From: Flavobacterium sp. I3-2
Lineage (GTDB): Bacteria; Bacteroidota; Bacteroidia; Flavobacteriales; Flavobacteriaceae
Assembly: GCF_013389595.1 (NCBI RefSeq)
Contig: NZ_CP058306.1
Location: 2,418,001-2,482,000, forward strand
Direction of reading: 5' to 3'
DNA length: 64,000 bases
Numbering within the stretch: position 1 is the stretch's first letter; each line of letters starts with the position of its first letter. Under the pieces are notes generated by a model. That model did not search any database, was not told the origin of the DNA, and saw nothing but the letters and a program-made list of their open reading frames with translations. Both the position numbers and the translations under genes were made by a program. Below are positions 7,319 to 17,364 of the stretch, piece by piece.

Positions 7319-8629
7319 TTATTTTATTAAACCTCCAATTTTATCCAAAACATTTTCGCCTGCTTTTTTTACCTCATCAGATGTTTCTTTTAAGGTTTCT
7401 TTATTGGAATAATTTGTGATTTTGTTATTAATTTCTTTGAAGTTATCAATCAATTGGAACATTTCGTCTGTTTTGGGAACATTGTTTTCTTTTAGAATTT
7501 TTTTCCAATCGATTTTAGAAAGTACATTGAATATGTATTTAGTTGCTATTTTACCAATAAAAAACTTGTCGTAAAATCCGTTCAAAACCTTTTCTGGATT
7601 TCTATTTTTGATGTATGCAATAGATTCATCAATTCCCTTTTTTTCATCAGCAGTTAGTAATTCACTACTTTTTAATTTAGTTAAAGCTGCGATTGTTTTT
7701 TCGTTGTCTTCTTTTTTTAGATACAGATAGGTTTCAACTGACCAAACAATTTCGTTATTTAAACCAATTTCATTTGCATCATTTATAAAAACTTCAAAAT
7801 CTTCAAGAGCTCTTTCTTCATCTATTTTGCGTTCCATTCGTAAACGGTCAATTCCTCTGAAGAGATGATTCATGGAATGAAAAGCAATATGTGTTTGCGT
7901 ATTATTCAAATTTCCCCATTGAAAAAAGGCTTTAGTATAAGGTAATTCTACATTTTTATTTTTGTTTAACCATTCGATGTTTCTAGAAAATTCGTCTTCA
8001 GATAAATATAAATATCCTTTTTCAAAAAATAGAAAACCACGATAAAATTGAAGTAAAGTTTTAATTTCAGAATCGGGTAGAAATTCAGGTTTGGTTTTTG
8101 AACATTCATAAAGCGAAATTTCTTTTCCTAAATCTTTGCTAAGAATTACAACAGCACTAAGCACGGCATGTTCCATGTTTTGAACATATTCTTTTTCGTC
8201 ACCTTCGTAAAATTTTTTTCTTTGATTTAATGTATCGCCATATGCAATCCTAATTGCGTCGGTCAATGTTGGAAATACATCTTCATCTGTTTTTAAAATG
8301 AAATTTTGCATTTTTTTAAAATCCCGATAAATAGAAATATATTCTATCAAAGAAATGTTTTCGTTGTTTTTTTCTTTATTTATGATGATATTAAAAATAC
8401 GATCTAAATCCGATTTAAATTTCTGAAAATCTTCTGAAATCGTGTCGTTTTCAATGGAAGCTCGCAATAATATTTTTCCGAATTTATAGGTAGTTACTTG
8501 ATAAGAATCTAAACTTTTTTCAAGTTCGATTCGGTCTTTTTCAAGTAAAAATTCATCTGTTTTATCGCTTGAACAACTTATGCTTAAACAAATAAAAATG
8601 ATAATGATGATTTTATTTATGAACTTCAT
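7319..8629 (-). CDS. Lipoprotein of unknown function
   Basis: A 436-residue protein with a lipoprotein signal peptide: a lysine-containing start, a run of isoleucines, then the lipobox ending in SISC with Cys19 as the lipidation site. The mature part is almost wholly alpha-helical and charged, with segments that look like helical-repeat (TPR-like) units around residues 180-330 (FYRGFLFFEKGYLYLSEDEF, ALEDFEVFINDANEIGL). The C-terminal 60 residues are K/E/N-rich and amphipathic. It sits in the middle of the five-gene run with gaps of 47 and 9 bases. No enzymatic motif was recognised. It is the only clearly exported member of that run. Confidence 0.65.
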   Translation of the reverse strand: MKFINKIIIIIFICLSISCSSDKTDEFLLEKDRIELEKSLDSYQVTTYKFGKILLRASIENDTISEDFQKFKSDLDRIFNIIINKEKNNENISLIEYISIYRDFKKMQNFILKTDEDVFPTLTDAIRIAYGDTLNQRKKFYEGDEKEYVQNMEHAVLSAVVILSKDLGKEISLYECSKTKPEFLPDSEIKTLLQFYRGFLFFEKGYLYLSEDEFSRNIEWLNKNKNVELPYTKAFFQWGNLNNTQTHIAFHSMNHLFRGIDRLRMERKIDEERALEDFEVFINDANEIGLNNEIVWSVETYLYLKKEDNEKTIAALTKLKSSELLTADEKKGIDESIAYIKNRNPEKVLNGFYDKFFIGKIATKYIFNVLSKIDWKKILKENNVPKTDEMFQLIDNFKEINNKITNYSNKETLKETSDEVKKAGENVLDKIGGLIK

Positions 8630-8676
8630 TTCAATTAATGATTTTTATAATAATCATAGATTTTTATATTAAATCT

Positions 8677-9777
8677 TTAGTTTGGTCTATATTGTTCAAG
8701 TGAACGCCAATATTTATCTTTATAGATATCATATGAAACATCTAATTTATCAGAAAATTTCTTAGTTAAATTATTTAAAACTTTAGACGGTTTTCTGAAA
8801 TCATTGCAAGCAAAAAAGACAATTCGTTCTCCATCAGCAGTTTCTCTTCCGATATTAAGATAACCTTCAAAATCTTTTAGTTCTAGATTAATTTCATCTT
8901 CAAAAACATCCATCAATTGATAAGTATCTTCTTCTGGAAATCCATTGTTTTCGGAACCATCGTATTTGATAGTAATTTTTAAAATCCAAGGATGCGAAGC
9001 TTTACTGTCCCAATTTAATAAGGTAGAATTTACAATAGCAATCAAAGGTAATCCATTCTCTAATGTTGCTTTCAAGCTCGAATAATTATCATTTTCTGTG
9101 TTGTAACGTATGCCGTGGTACTTTTCGATAAATTCTTTTTCTCTCCAAATTAAATAATCTTTTAGTTTTTCGATTGGAATTAATTCTTTTTCAGCTTTGT
9201 CTTTTGATGTAACTGTTAAATAATCTATCGTGGTAACAGAATTTAATTCGCCAAGAAAATTGTCTAAAAAGATAAAAGTACCATTTCCAATTTGTCTTTT
9301 GTCTTCTTCTTTGAAGTCATTATGTACAACTACCAATTCTACTTCATCTGGATAAGCAGGATGTTCTATCGGATAGAACGAAAGCGTTTCGCTATCAAAA
9401 GTATAATCACCCATTTTGATTCCGATATTGTCAATTTCATTTGGTTGTTTAAGCGCTGTAAATTTCCAATTGGGTAATTCGGGTGCTTTTTTAATAAGTT
9501 CTTCAATGAAAAAAAAGTTTTTTAAAATACCATCCGGAGTTAAAATAAGTTCCGCTTTATTTTCGTTAAACATACCAGTTAAGAAATAGATGCCTTCGTT
9601 TATTTTATTTAGTTCAGGAGAAAGTAATTCAAAAAAATCGGATTCTATATTTTCACGAGATTTCACGGTTTCAAAAAAAGTAGATTCATTTTTAATGAAC
9701 CAATTCCAAAAGTTTTCATAAGCTTGATTATCGTATAACTTTTGATTTTCATTTAATAAGGTTTTTAAAATATCCAT
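8677..9777 (-). CDS. DUF695-domain protein
   Basis: A 366-residue cytoplasmic protein, first gene of the minus-strand run that reaches 4984. The C-terminal 130 residues match DUF695: WDSKASHPWILKITIKYDG, PEEDTYQLMDVFEDEI, ERIVFFACNDFRKPSKVL and the ending YDIYKDKYWRSLEQY. The N-terminal 230 residues form a second, beta-rich domain with LPNWKFTALKQP and SFYPIEHPAYPDEVELVVVH, also often found with DUF695. The function is not known. No signal peptide is present. The promoter should lie in the AT-rich 180 bases upstream, which it shares divergently with the M48 protease gene. Confidence 0.7.
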   Translation of the reverse strand: MDILKTLLNENQKLYDNQAYENFWNWFIKNESTFFETVKSRENIESDFFELLSPELNKINEGIYFLTGMFNENKAELILTPDGILKNFFFIEELIKKAPELPNWKFTALKQPNEIDNIGIKMGDYTFDSETLSFYPIEHPAYPDEVELVVVHNDFKEEDKRQIGNGTFIFLDNFLGELNSVTTIDYLTVTSKDKAEKELIPIEKLKDYLIWREKEFIEKYHGIRYNTENDNYSSLKATLENGLPLIAIVNSTLLNWDSKASHPWILKITIKYDGSENNGFPEEDTYQLMDVFEDEINLELKDFEGYLNIGRETADGERIVFFACNDFRKPSKVLNNLTKKFSDKLDVSYDIYKDKYWRSLEQYRPN

Positions 9778-9910
9778 TTTATATTTTTTTGGGTTGATTT
9801 TGAGTTTTAAAGTATAAAAATAACAAAAAACTTTACGATTTATTATTTTTTTTTCTTGTTTTTTATTTATAGTTATTTTTTTTAATATTTTTTTTAGAGG
9901 GAAATATATT

Positions 9911-9941
9911 TTTAAATATTGATTTAATTCTTTTAAATTTG
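9911..9941 (+). promoter_or_regulatory. Bacteroidetes-type promoter for the M48 protease gene
   Basis: TTTA, a 19-base spacer, then TAAATTTG, a full match to the TAnnTTTG -7 element, 17 bases before the ATG at 9959. The -33 element matches three of four positions. Confidence 0.45.
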
Positions 9942-9958
9942 ATTTAAAATTTAGGACT

Positions 9959-10768
9959 ATGAAAAATTATAAAATTACCCTAATGTTGTTGCTTGGTACA
10001 CTGATGATTGGGTGTGCAACGAATCCTTTTACTGGAAAAAAAACAATGGCTTTGGTTGGAAATAATGAATTATTTACTTCATCTTTTCAACAATACGGAG
10101 AATTTATTAAAGAAAATAAAGTAGTTACTGGAACAGCAGATGCTCAGTTGGTTAATAAAGTTGGAGAGAAAATTAAAAAAGCAGCAGAAACTTATTTAAA
10201 AGCTAATGGATATTCAAATTATCTAAAAGATTACAAATGGGAATATAAATTGGTACAAGATAAAGCAGCAAATGCTTGGTGTATGCCTGGTGGAAAAATT
10301 GTTGTTTACACGGGTATTTTACCAATTACCAAAACAGAATCTGGTTTAGCAACTGTTATGGGACATGAAGTTGCTCATGCTTTGGCAAATCATGGCCAGC
10401 AACGTATGAGTGCTAATGTAGTACAACAATTAGGCGCAGCAGGTTTAAGTGCAGCCACTGCAAATTCGAGTGCTCAAACCCAAGAATTGGCTATGGCTGC
10501 TTACGGTGGAGGGTCAAATTTGATAGGAGTTTTACCTTTTAGTAGAAAACACGAAACGGAGGCGGATGATATTGGTTTGTTATTAATGGCAATCGCTGGA
10601 TATAATCCTTCAGACGCAGTTTCTTTTTGGGAACGCATGGCAAAACAAGGTGGAAGTTCACAACCAGAATTTTTGAGTACGCATCCAAGTAATACAACGC
10701 GTATTAATAATTTGAAAGAACAAATTCCTATTGTTAAAAGAGATGCAGCAAAATATAAAATGAAATAA
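9959..10768 (+). CDS. M48-family zinc metalloprotease lipoprotein
   Basis: A 269-residue lipoprotein. The signal peptide ends in a lipobox with Cys19 (LMIGCATNPFTGKK), so it is anchored to an envelope membrane. The peptidase M48 domain follows, with zinc motif HEVAH in the segment GHEVAHALANHGQQ and the third ligand in SRKHETEADDIGLLLM. The ending FLSTHPSNTTRINNLKE is also typical of this group. Relatives such as BepA and LoiP degrade misassembled outer-membrane proteins, which is the likely role here. The length is normal. A hairpin terminator follows it and the gene appears to be transcribed alone. Confidence 0.92.
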   Translation: MKNYKITLMLLLGTLMIGCATNPFTGKKTMALVGNNELFTSSFQQYGEFIKENKVVTGTADAQLVNKVGEKIKKAAETYLKANGYSNYLKDYKWEYKLVQDKAANAWCMPGGKIVVYTGILPITKTESGLATVMGHEVAHALANHGQQRMSANVVQQLGAAGLSAATANSSAQTQELAMAAYGGGSNLIGVLPFSRKHETEADDIGLLLMAIAGYNPSDAVSFWERMAKQGGSSQPEFLSTHPSNTTRINNLKEQIPIVKRDAAKYKMK

Positions 10769-10781
10769 TTACTATATTCTG

Positions 10782-10805
10782 GCAGTCAAAAAGCGACTGC
10801 TTTTT
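10782..10805 (+). terminator. Intrinsic terminator after the M48 gene
   Basis: GCAGTC and GACTGC pair around a seven-base A-rich loop, followed by five T, 13 bases past the stop codon. Confidence 0.75.
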
Positions 10806-10816
10806 AATTTATTTAT

Positions 10817-12121
10817 ATGAAAGAATTTATAAAAGGTAATAAAAAAACATTGAATGCTTGGGCATTTTACGATTGGGCAAACTCCGTTTACGCATTGGTG
10901 ATTTCGTCTTCGATTTTTCCATTGTTTTATGGTGCTTTATTTCGAATCAAAGGTTTAAATACAGCTTCTTTTTTTGGAATCGAAACACCAAGTGAATCAA
11001 TAATCAGTTACGTTACAGCCATTGGATTTTTGTTTGTTGCTTTTGCATCGCCAATTCTTTCTGGTGTCGCTGATTATTTGGGTAATAAAAAGTTTTTCTT
11101 GAAATTATTTTGTACAATTGGTTCACTTTCTTGTATGGCTTTGTATTTTTTTGATTTAGAAAGTTTAACACTAGGATTGTTTTTTTATACAACTGCATTA
11201 GTAGGTTTTTGGGGAAGTTTGGTGTTTTATAATTCCTATCTACCAGACTTAGCTTTTCCAGAACAACAAGATGCTATTAGCGCAAAAGGATATTCATTAG
11301 GTTACATCGGAAGTGTAATTTTACTTTTGATTAATTTAGCAATGTTGATGAAATATGAATCGTTTGGTTTTGAAAATGAATTAGAAGCAATGCGCGTTTC
11401 TTTCCTATTAGTAGGTATTTGGTGGTTAGGTTTCAGCCAAATTACCTATAAATATTTACCCGATTTCAGAAACGATAAAAAAATTGAACGTCATGTTTTC
11501 TTTTCGGGAATTAAAGAATTAAAAAAAGTATTTCATAAACTTGGAGATTTTCCTGCATTAAAACGATATTTGACTGCTTTTTTTGTTTATAGCATGGCCG
11601 TTCAGACTGTAATGATTATTGCAGCTTATTTTGGTGAAAAAGAAGTTCTTTGGGAATCTGATGAACAACGTACAAGCGGTTTAATCATAAGTATTTTATT
11701 GATACAATTAATTGCAGTGTTAGGTGCGATTTTGACCTCAAAAATTTCAGCAAAATTCGGAAATGTAAATACTTTGATTTCGATAAACATTTTATGGATT
11801 TTGATTTGTATATATGCTTATACGGTTCAAACACCTGTTCAATTCTATATCGCAGCTTCGTGTGTTGGTTTGGTAATGGGAGGAATTCAGTCACTTTCAC
11901 GGTCAACTTATTCAAAGATGTTACCAGAAAATATAGACACAACTTCATTGTTTAGTTTTTATGATGTAACTGAAAAAATTGGAATCGTAATTGGTATGAT
12001 GATGTATGGTTTGGTAACACAAATTACAGGAAAAGTTCAAAATGCTATTTTGTTTTTAGCAATCTTTTTCATCGTTGGAGTAGTATTGCTTTTCAATTTA
12101 AAAAAAGTTACTAAAGTCTAA
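10817..12121 (+). CDS. MFS transporter, UMF1/Atg22-like family
   Basis: A 434-residue inner-membrane protein with about twelve hydrophobic helices. The start NAWAFYDWANSVYALVISSSIFPLFY is the hallmark of the UMF1 family, bacterial relatives of the yeast vacuolar effluxer Atg22. Further typical segments are the loop GVADYLGNKKFFL after helix 2 and GLVMGGIQSLSRSTYSKMLPE in the second half. Substrates of bacterial members are mostly unknown; amino acid efflux is inferred only from the yeast protein. It starts just past the M48 terminator and is probably transcribed alone. Confidence 0.9.
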   Translation: MKEFIKGNKKTLNAWAFYDWANSVYALVISSSIFPLFYGALFRIKGLNTASFFGIETPSESIISYVTAIGFLFVAFASPILSGVADYLGNKKFFLKLFCTIGSLSCMALYFFDLESLTLGLFFYTTALVGFWGSLVFYNSYLPDLAFPEQQDAISAKGYSLGYIGSVILLLINLAMLMKYESFGFENELEAMRVSFLLVGIWWLGFSQITYKYLPDFRNDKKIERHVFFSGIKELKKVFHKLGDFPALKRYLTAFFVYSMAVQTVMIIAAYFGEKEVLWESDEQRTSGLIISILLIQLIAVLGAILTSKISAKFGNVNTLISINILWILICIYAYTVQTPVQFYIAASCVGLVMGGIQSLSRSTYSKMLPENIDTTSLFSFYDVTEKIGIVIGMMMYGLVTQITGKVQNAILFLAIFFIVGVVLLFNLKKVTKV

Positions 12122-12213
12122 TTTTAAAAAAATATTATATTTCAATTATAAAAAAATACAATTTGTAAAATAAAATTCTATATTTGAAAAAAATAACATC
12201 CCATTCTATAATT

Positions 12214-12804
12214 ATGAAAAGATTAAAACAACTATCGTTAATTTTGTTTATTTCAATTGGTTTGTTTTCTTGTGAAGCAGAAAAAGCAGACGAGGATATT
12301 ACTAATCAATATTTAACTGGTAAGCCAATTTTTAGATGCGAGGTAGATGGTATAACAAGAGTGACAGATAGTGTTAATGTCTCTTTTACTGGCGGAAGTG
12401 TTTCTGTAACAGCTTTTTTGTTAAGCCGTGATACGCTTGAAAGTAAAAAATTTAAATACGATACTTTTACAATAAACTTTAGTAGATTGAGTCCTGGAAA
12501 TTATATTTCTTCTTTAGGAAATGTTGTTATTGATGAAACATTAGGAGTTTCAAATGCAAACTATCAACAATCTGGTAAAAACTGGTCATATTCTACTGAT
12601 AATTTAGATTTGGATCCAGTTACTACTCCAAGTGTTAATTTGCAAACTGGTAATTTAGTAATATCTGATATTAATGATAAAGCTAAATATTTTGGAGGTG
12701 AATTTGAATATGATATTTATCCACCTAAAAGAGAAAATCCTAATAATACAGTTCCTCCAATTAGAATTAGAAATGGTGCATTTCAATATTTAAAATACTA
12801 TTAA
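12214..12804 (+). CDS. DUF6252-like lipoprotein
   Basis: A 196-residue lipoprotein with signal peptide and lipobox LFSC (Cys17), then a beta-rich domain that resembles DUF6252 (FRCEVDGITRVTDS, NFSRLSPGNYISS, GEFEYDIYPPK). The function is unknown. The start was placed at the ATG at 12214: the reading frame extends upstream to a TTG at 12184, but that TTG lies inside a perfect TATATTTG -7 element (12179-12186), so the mRNA should begin after it. The signal peptide also begins properly at 12214. A strong terminator follows. Confidence 0.75.
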   Translation: MKRLKQLSLILFISIGLFSCEAEKADEDITNQYLTGKPIFRCEVDGITRVTDSVNVSFTGGSVSVTAFLLSRDTLESKKFKYDTFTINFSRLSPGNYISSLGNVVIDETLGVSNANYQQSGKNWSYSTDNLDLDPVTTPSVNLQTGNLVISDINDKAKYFGGEFEYDIYPPKRENPNNTVPPIRIRNGAFQYLKYY

Positions 12805-12820
12805 AAGAAAAAAGATATTA

Positions 12821-12849
12821 AAAAATCCCGAATTAATCGGGATTTTTTT
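12821..12849 (+). terminator. Intrinsic terminator after the DUF6252-like gene
   Basis: AAAAATCCCGA pairs with TCGGGATTTTT around a five-base loop, ending in a T run. Confidence 0.85.
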
Positions 12850-12989
12850 ATGGCATAAAGATTGAACTTACAGCTTAGACTATTAATTAAAACGATACTA
12901 AATGTTTAATAAATAGATTGTTATGTAATATTTGAAATGTTATTTTTAGATAATATAAAATATTTATGACAATTTGACTTGAAAAAATT

Positions 12990-15443
12990 ATGTCACAAGA
13001 AAAAATATTTACAATTGACAATTTGTCATTACAAGAAATCGATTCTAATTCAGAAATAATTCCACTTTTGTCTTCAGAAGACGAATTAGAAATGCATAAA
13101 GAAATACTTCCAGAAGATTTAGCAATTTTACCACTTAGAAATATGGTTCTATTTCCAGGTGTTGTTTTACCAATTACTGCTGGTCGCGATAAATCGATTC
13201 AGTTATTAAAAGAAGCGAACGAACATGGAAAAGCCATTGGAGTAGTTTCTCAGATTAACGAAAATACAGAAGATCCTAATTTAGATGATGTTCATAAAAT
13301 CGGTACAGTTGCTAAGATTATCAAAATTTTAAACTTGCCTGATGGAAATATCACCGTTATTTTACAAGGAAAAAAGCGTTTTGAGATTGATCAATTATCT
13401 CAAACAGAACCTTATCTAAAAGCGATTGTTAAAGAAGTTGAAGAGGTTCGTCCTGAAAAAGGCGATGAAGAATTCAAAGCGATTGTAGAATCGGTTAAAG
13501 AAACTTCATACGAGATGATCAAAGAAAATCCGAATATTCCTTCAGAAGCTTCTTTTGCAATTAAAAATATCGAAAGCGATTCTTTCTTAATCAATTTTGT
13601 AAGCTCTAATCTGAACTTATCAGTTGAAGAAAAACAAGCGATTCTTGAAGTTAATAATTTGAAAGATCGCGCTTTAGAAACGTTACGTAAAATGAATTTA
13701 GAACTTCAAAAATTAAATTTGAAGAACGATATTCAAAATAAAGTTCGTATCGATTTAGACCAACAACAAAAAGAATATTTCTTAAATCAACAAATCAGAA
13801 CCATTCAAGAAGAATTGGGTGGCGTTTCTCACGAACAAGAATTCGAAGAATTAAAGAAAAAAGCGAAAGCTAAAAAATGGGATAAAAAAGTAAAAGAACA
13901 TTTCGATAAAGAATTGGCTAAAATGCAACGTATGAATCCACAGGTTGCAGAATTTTCAATTCAAAGAAATTATCTTGAATTACTTTTAGAATTGCCTTGG
14001 AATGAATATACGAAAGATATTTTCGATTTAAAAAATGCGCAAAAAATCTTAGACAAAGATCATTACGGACTTGAAGATGTTAAAAAACGTATCATCGAAC
14101 ACATGGCGGTTCTTAAATTAAGAAACGATATGAAAGCACCAATTCTTTGTTTGTACGGACCTCCAGGAGTTGGTAAAACTTCAATCGGAAAATCAATTGC
14201 TAAGTCGTTAGGTCGTGAATACGTTCGTATTTCACTTGGTGGTTTACGTGACGAAGCAGAAATTCGCGGACATAGAAAAACCTATATTGGTGCAATGCCA
14301 GGTCGAATTATTCAATCGATTAAAAAAGCAAAATCATCGAATCCAGTTTTTTTATTAGATGAGATTGATAAATTATCGACTTCGCATAACGGTGATCCTT
14401 CTTCGGCGATGTTAGAAGTTTTAGATCCTGAACAAAATTCAGATTTCTATGATAACTTCCTAGAAATGGGATTTGATTTATCTAAAGTCATGTTTATTGC
14501 AACATCAAATAGTTTAAATACAATTCAACCTGCACTTTTGGATCGTATGGAAATTCTTGAAATGAACGGATACACGATTGAAGAAAAAGTAGAAATCGGT
14601 CGCCAACATTTACTTCCAAAACAATTGAAAGAACATGGTGTTGATTCGAAAATTTTCAGTATCGAAAAAAAACAAATGGAGTTCATTGTAACGAACTATA
14701 CACGTGAATCTGGAGTTCGTAATCTAGATAAACAAATCGCAAAAGTGGTTCGTTTTATTGCTAAATCGATTGTTTTAGAAGAGCAATTCAATGAAAAATT
14801 AACAAACGAAGATATTATCGAAATTCTTGGAGCACCACGTTTTGAATACGATAAGTACGAAAACAACGATACTGCTGGTGTGGTTACAGGTTTAGCTTGG
14901 ACGCGTGTTGGTGGTGATATTTTGTATATTGAATCTATTATTTCTAAAGGAAAAGGCGGATTAACCATGACCGGAAATTTAGGAAATGTCATGAAAGAAT
15001 CTGCTACAATTGCGCTTGAATACATCAAAGCAAATGCAAAAGAACTTGATTTAAATGATGAGATTTTTGATAATTATAAAATTCACGTTCACGTTCCTGA
15101 AGGCGCAACTCCAAAAGATGGACCTTCTGCTGGTATTGCCATGTTAACATCAATGATTTCGAGCTTTACACAACGTAAAGTGAAAAAGAATTTGGCTATG
15201 ACAGGTGAAATTACTTTACGCGGAAAAGTACTTCCGGTTGGTGGAATCAAAGAAAAGATTCTAGCTGCAAAACGAGCTAATATCAAAGAGATTATTTTGT
15301 GTAAAGAAAACAAACGTGATATTGACCAAATAAAACCTGATTATTTAACCGGATTGACTTTTCATTATGTTGACCGTATGAGCGAAGTTTTAGAAATCGC
15401 TTTAACCAATCAAAAAGTAAAGAACGCAAAAAAGCTAAATTAG
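12990..15443 (+). CDS. lon: ATP-dependent protease Lon
   Basis: An 817-residue cytoplasmic AAA+ serine protease that degrades misfolded and regulatory proteins. Domains in order: Lon N-terminal substrate-binding domain (about 45-240, starting [15 protein letters not shown]), helical linker, AAA+ domain with Walker [10 protein letters not shown] and Walker [11 protein letters not shown], then the protease domain with catalytic serine in [11 protein letters not shown] and the lysine in [16 protein letters not shown]. The length fits the family. The first 40 residues are an acidic extension usual in Bacteroidetes. It stands alone, with about 180 bases of non-coding sequence upstream and a terminator behind. 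Heat-shock control is likely but no clear site was seen. Confidence 0.98.
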   Translation: MSQEKIFTIDNLSLQEIDSNSEIIPLLSSEDELEMHKEILPEDLAILPLRNMVLFPGVVLPITAGRDKSIQLLKEANEHGKAIGVVSQINENTEDPNLDDVHKIGTVAKIIKILNLPDGNITVILQGKKRFEIDQLSQTEPYLKAIVKEVEEVRPEKGDEEFKAIVESVKETSYEMIKENPNIPSEASFAIKNIESDSFLINFVSSNLNLSVEEKQAILEVNNLKDRALETLRKMNLELQKLNLKNDIQNKVRIDLDQQQKEYFLNQQIRTIQEELGGVSHEQEFEELKKKAKAKKWDKKVKEHFDKELAKMQRMNPQVAEFSIQRNYLELLLELPWNEYTKDIFDLKNAQKILDKDHYGLEDVKKRIIEHMAVLKLRNDMKAPILCLYGPPGVGKTSIGKSIAKSLGREYVRISLGGLRDEAEIRGHRKTYIGAMPGRIIQSIKKAKSSNPVFLLDEIDKLSTSHNGDPSSAMLEVLDPEQNSDFYDNFLEMGFDLSKVMFIATSNSLNTIQPALLDRMEILEMNGYTIEEKVEIGRQHLLPKQLKEHGVDSKIFSIEKKQMEFIVTNYTRESGVRNLDKQIAKVVRFIAKSIVLEEQFNEKLTNEDIIEILGAPRFEYDKYENNDTAGVVTGLAWTRVGGDILYIESIISKGKGGLTMTGNLGNVMKESATIALEYIKANAKELDLNDEIFDNYKIHVHVPEGATPKDGPSAGIAMLTSMISSFTQRKVKKNLAMTGEITLRGKVLPVGGIKEKILAAKRANIKEIILCKENKRDIDQIKPDYLTGLTFHYVDRMSEVLEIALTNQKVKNAKKLN

Positions 15444-15460
15444 TTTTTATATAATCAATC

Positions 15461-15490
15461 AAAGCACACAAAATTTCTGTGTGCTTTTTT
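15461..15490 (+). terminator. Intrinsic terminator after lon
   Basis: AAAGCACACA pairs with TGTGTGCTTT around a seven-base loop, followed by T. Confidence 0.85.
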
Positions 15491-15542
15491 GTTTTATAAC
15501 AATAATAAAATTGATATATTCGTTAAAGTTAAAAACGAGTAA

Positions 15543-16559
15543 ATGAACAAACAGATATTTACAGTAATCGGTTTACTTTTAGGGCAATTTGTAATTGCTC
15601 AAGTAGGAGGTAGAGAAACATATCAGTTTCTGAATCTTCCAGTTTCTCCTGCACAAGCTGCTTTAGGCGGAAAAAATGTTACTGTTTATAATTACGATGT
15701 CAATCAAGCTTTCATGAATCCGGCTTCTATCAATGAAGAAATGGATAATAATGTTTCTTTAAATTTTTCGAAATATTACGGAGATTTAAATTACGGAACC
15801 TTGGCTTATTCTAAAAAGTTTAAAAATGAACATCAATTTCAGGTTGGAGTTCAATATTTAAATTACGGTTCTATCGACGGATATGACGAAAATGGTTATG
15901 AAACGGGGTCTTTTACCGGAAATGAATTTGCTTTTTCTGTTGGATATTCGCATCATATCACAGGAACTAATTTTTATGTAGGTTCTAATCTTAAAGTGAT
16001 TTCATCTAAATTAGAAAGTTATGGTTCTTTTGCTGCAGGATTTGATTTTGGAGGGATGTATGTAAATCCAGAAACAGGTTTTAATGCTGGACTTTCGTTA
16101 CGTAATGTCGGGACTCAACTTGATTCATATAATGATATCAACGAAAATTTACCATTTGAAATTACAGCTGGTATCTCTAAAAGATTAGAAAATGTTCCTT
16201 TACGTTGGCATTTAACTTTAGAGAATTTACAAAAATGGGATGTAAGTTTTTCAAATCCAAATAGAGGAGAAGTTGGTTTAGATGGCGAAGTTAAAGAAGA
16301 AAAAGTAAGTGTGTTTAATAACGCAATGCGTCACATAATTATTGGTGCTGAACTTTTTCCGGATAAAAAATTTAATATTCGTTTAGCTTATAATTTCCGT
16401 AAAGGTTACGAAATGAAAATCTTAGAGCAAAAGAATTTCTCTGGATTTAGTGCTGGTTTTGGTTTCCGTTACAACCGATTACGATTTGATTATTCGTATT
16501 CTCGATTTACTTTAGCAGCAAACACAAGTATGTTTGGATTATCGCTAAATCTGAAATAA
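15543..16559 (+). CDS. porQ: Type IX secretion system protein PorQ
   Basis: A 338-residue outer-membrane beta-barrel protein of the FadL-like type, with a signal peptide ending about residue 19 (FVIAQ). The mature start VGGRETYQFLNLPVSPAQAALGGKNV and the conserved NQAFMNPASINEEM are diagnostic of PorQ. The end has alternating strands (FRYNRLRFDYSYSRF). In Porphyromonas PorQ works with PorU, PorV and PorZ in the attachment complex that processes type IX cargo at the cell surface. It is followed after 24 bases by cmk, an arrangement common in Flavobacteria. Upstream, TATATTCG at 15515 may be the -7 element. Confidence 0.93.
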   Translation: MNKQIFTVIGLLLGQFVIAQVGGRETYQFLNLPVSPAQAALGGKNVTVYNYDVNQAFMNPASINEEMDNNVSLNFSKYYGDLNYGTLAYSKKFKNEHQFQVGVQYLNYGSIDGYDENGYETGSFTGNEFAFSVGYSHHITGTNFYVGSNLKVISSKLESYGSFAAGFDFGGMYVNPETGFNAGLSLRNVGTQLDSYNDINENLPFEITAGISKRLENVPLRWHLTLENLQKWDVSFSNPNRGEVGLDGEVKEEKVSVFNNAMRHIIIGAELFPDKKFNIRLAYNFRKGYEMKILEQKNFSGFSAGFGFRYNRLRFDYSYSRFTLAANTSMFGLSLNLK

Positions 16560-16583
16560 CTTTGCAGTATTAAAACATAAGAT

Positions 16584-17273
16584 TTGAAAAAAATAACCAT
16601 TGCTATCGATGGACATTCTTCTACAGGGAAAAGTACGTTAGCAAAACAATTAGCAAAATATTTGGGATATGTTTATGTTGACACTGGTGCAATGTACCGT
16701 GCAGTAACATATTTCGCAATGCAAAATAACTTGATTTCAACAACACATTTTGATGTCGAAAAACTTAAAAATGAATTAATTAATATCAATCTAAAATTTA
16801 TTTTTAATGCTGATTTAGGCTTCGGAGAAATTTATCTAAACGATGTAAATGTTGAAAATGAGATTAGAAAAATCGAAGTTTCTAATTTAGTAAGTAAGAT
16901 AGCTGAAGTTTCTGAAGTTCGTTCAAAATTGGTAGAGCAACAAAAAGAATTTGGGAAAGATAAAGCCGTAGTAATGGATGGTCGAGATATTGGTACGGTT
17001 GTTTTTCCGGATGCCGAATTAAAATTGTTTATGACAGCTTCTGCTCAAATTCGTGCCGAACGTCGTTTTCAAGAGCTAAAATCAAAAGGTGACAATGTAA
17101 CTTTTGAAGAAGTTTACAAAAATGTAGTTGAACGTGACGAAATAGATTCAAACCGAAAAGATTCACCATTAATAAAAGCCATCGATGCTATAGAAATTGA
17201 TAATTCTCATTTGAATAGAAATGAACAATTTGAAAAAGTTATCAAATTGGTAAATGAACGAGTTAAAAATTAA
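16584..17273 (+). CDS. cmk: Cytidylate kinase
   Basis: A 229-residue cytoplasmic enzyme that phosphorylates CMP and dCMP with ATP. The P-loop is IDGHSSTGKST near the N-terminus, followed by YVDTGAMYRAVTY (CMP-binding), VVMDGRDIGTVVFPDA and RAERRFQELKSKG with RDEIDSNRKDSPL near the end; all are characteristic of Cmk. The start is a TTG: no ATG is available between the in-frame stop upstream and the P-loop, and the porQ stop lies 24 bases before. Probably expressed with porQ. A terminator follows at once. Confidence 0.95.
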   Translation: MKKITIAIDGHSSTGKSTLAKQLAKYLGYVYVDTGAMYRAVTYFAMQNNLISTTHFDVEKLKNELININLKFIFNADLGFGEIYLNDVNVENEIRKIEVSNLVSKIAEVSEVRSKLVEQQKEFGKDKAVVMDGRDIGTVVFPDAELKLFMTASAQIRAERRFQELKSKGDNVTFEEVYKNVVERDEIDSNRKDSPLIKAIDAIEIDNSHLNRNEQFEKVIKLVNERVKN

Positions 17274-17300
17274 AAGAAGGATTCATTCCTTCTTTTTTTT
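17272..17300 (+). terminator. Intrinsic terminator after cmk
   Basis: AAAGAAGG(A) pairs with (T)CCTTCTTT around a short loop, then a long T run; it overlaps the last base of the cmk stop. Confidence 0.8.
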
Positions 17301-17301
17301 G

Positions 17302-17332
17302 TTTGCGAACTAAGATTTTAATGGTACTTTTA
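17302..17332 (+). promoter_or_regulatory. Promoter for the nucleoside transporter gene
   Basis: TTTG, 19-base spacer, TACTTTTA: a full -33 and a seven-of-eight match to TAnnTTTG, 33 bases before the ATG. Confidence 0.5.
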
Positions 17333-17364
17333 CAAACTATTTTAATTTTTATTTAGTTTAAAAA

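Noticed and set aside
14696..15028. 110-codon open frame antisense to lon
   Set aside because: Mirror of a strongly coding gene; serine/proline-rich composition with no family features, no promoter or spacing.
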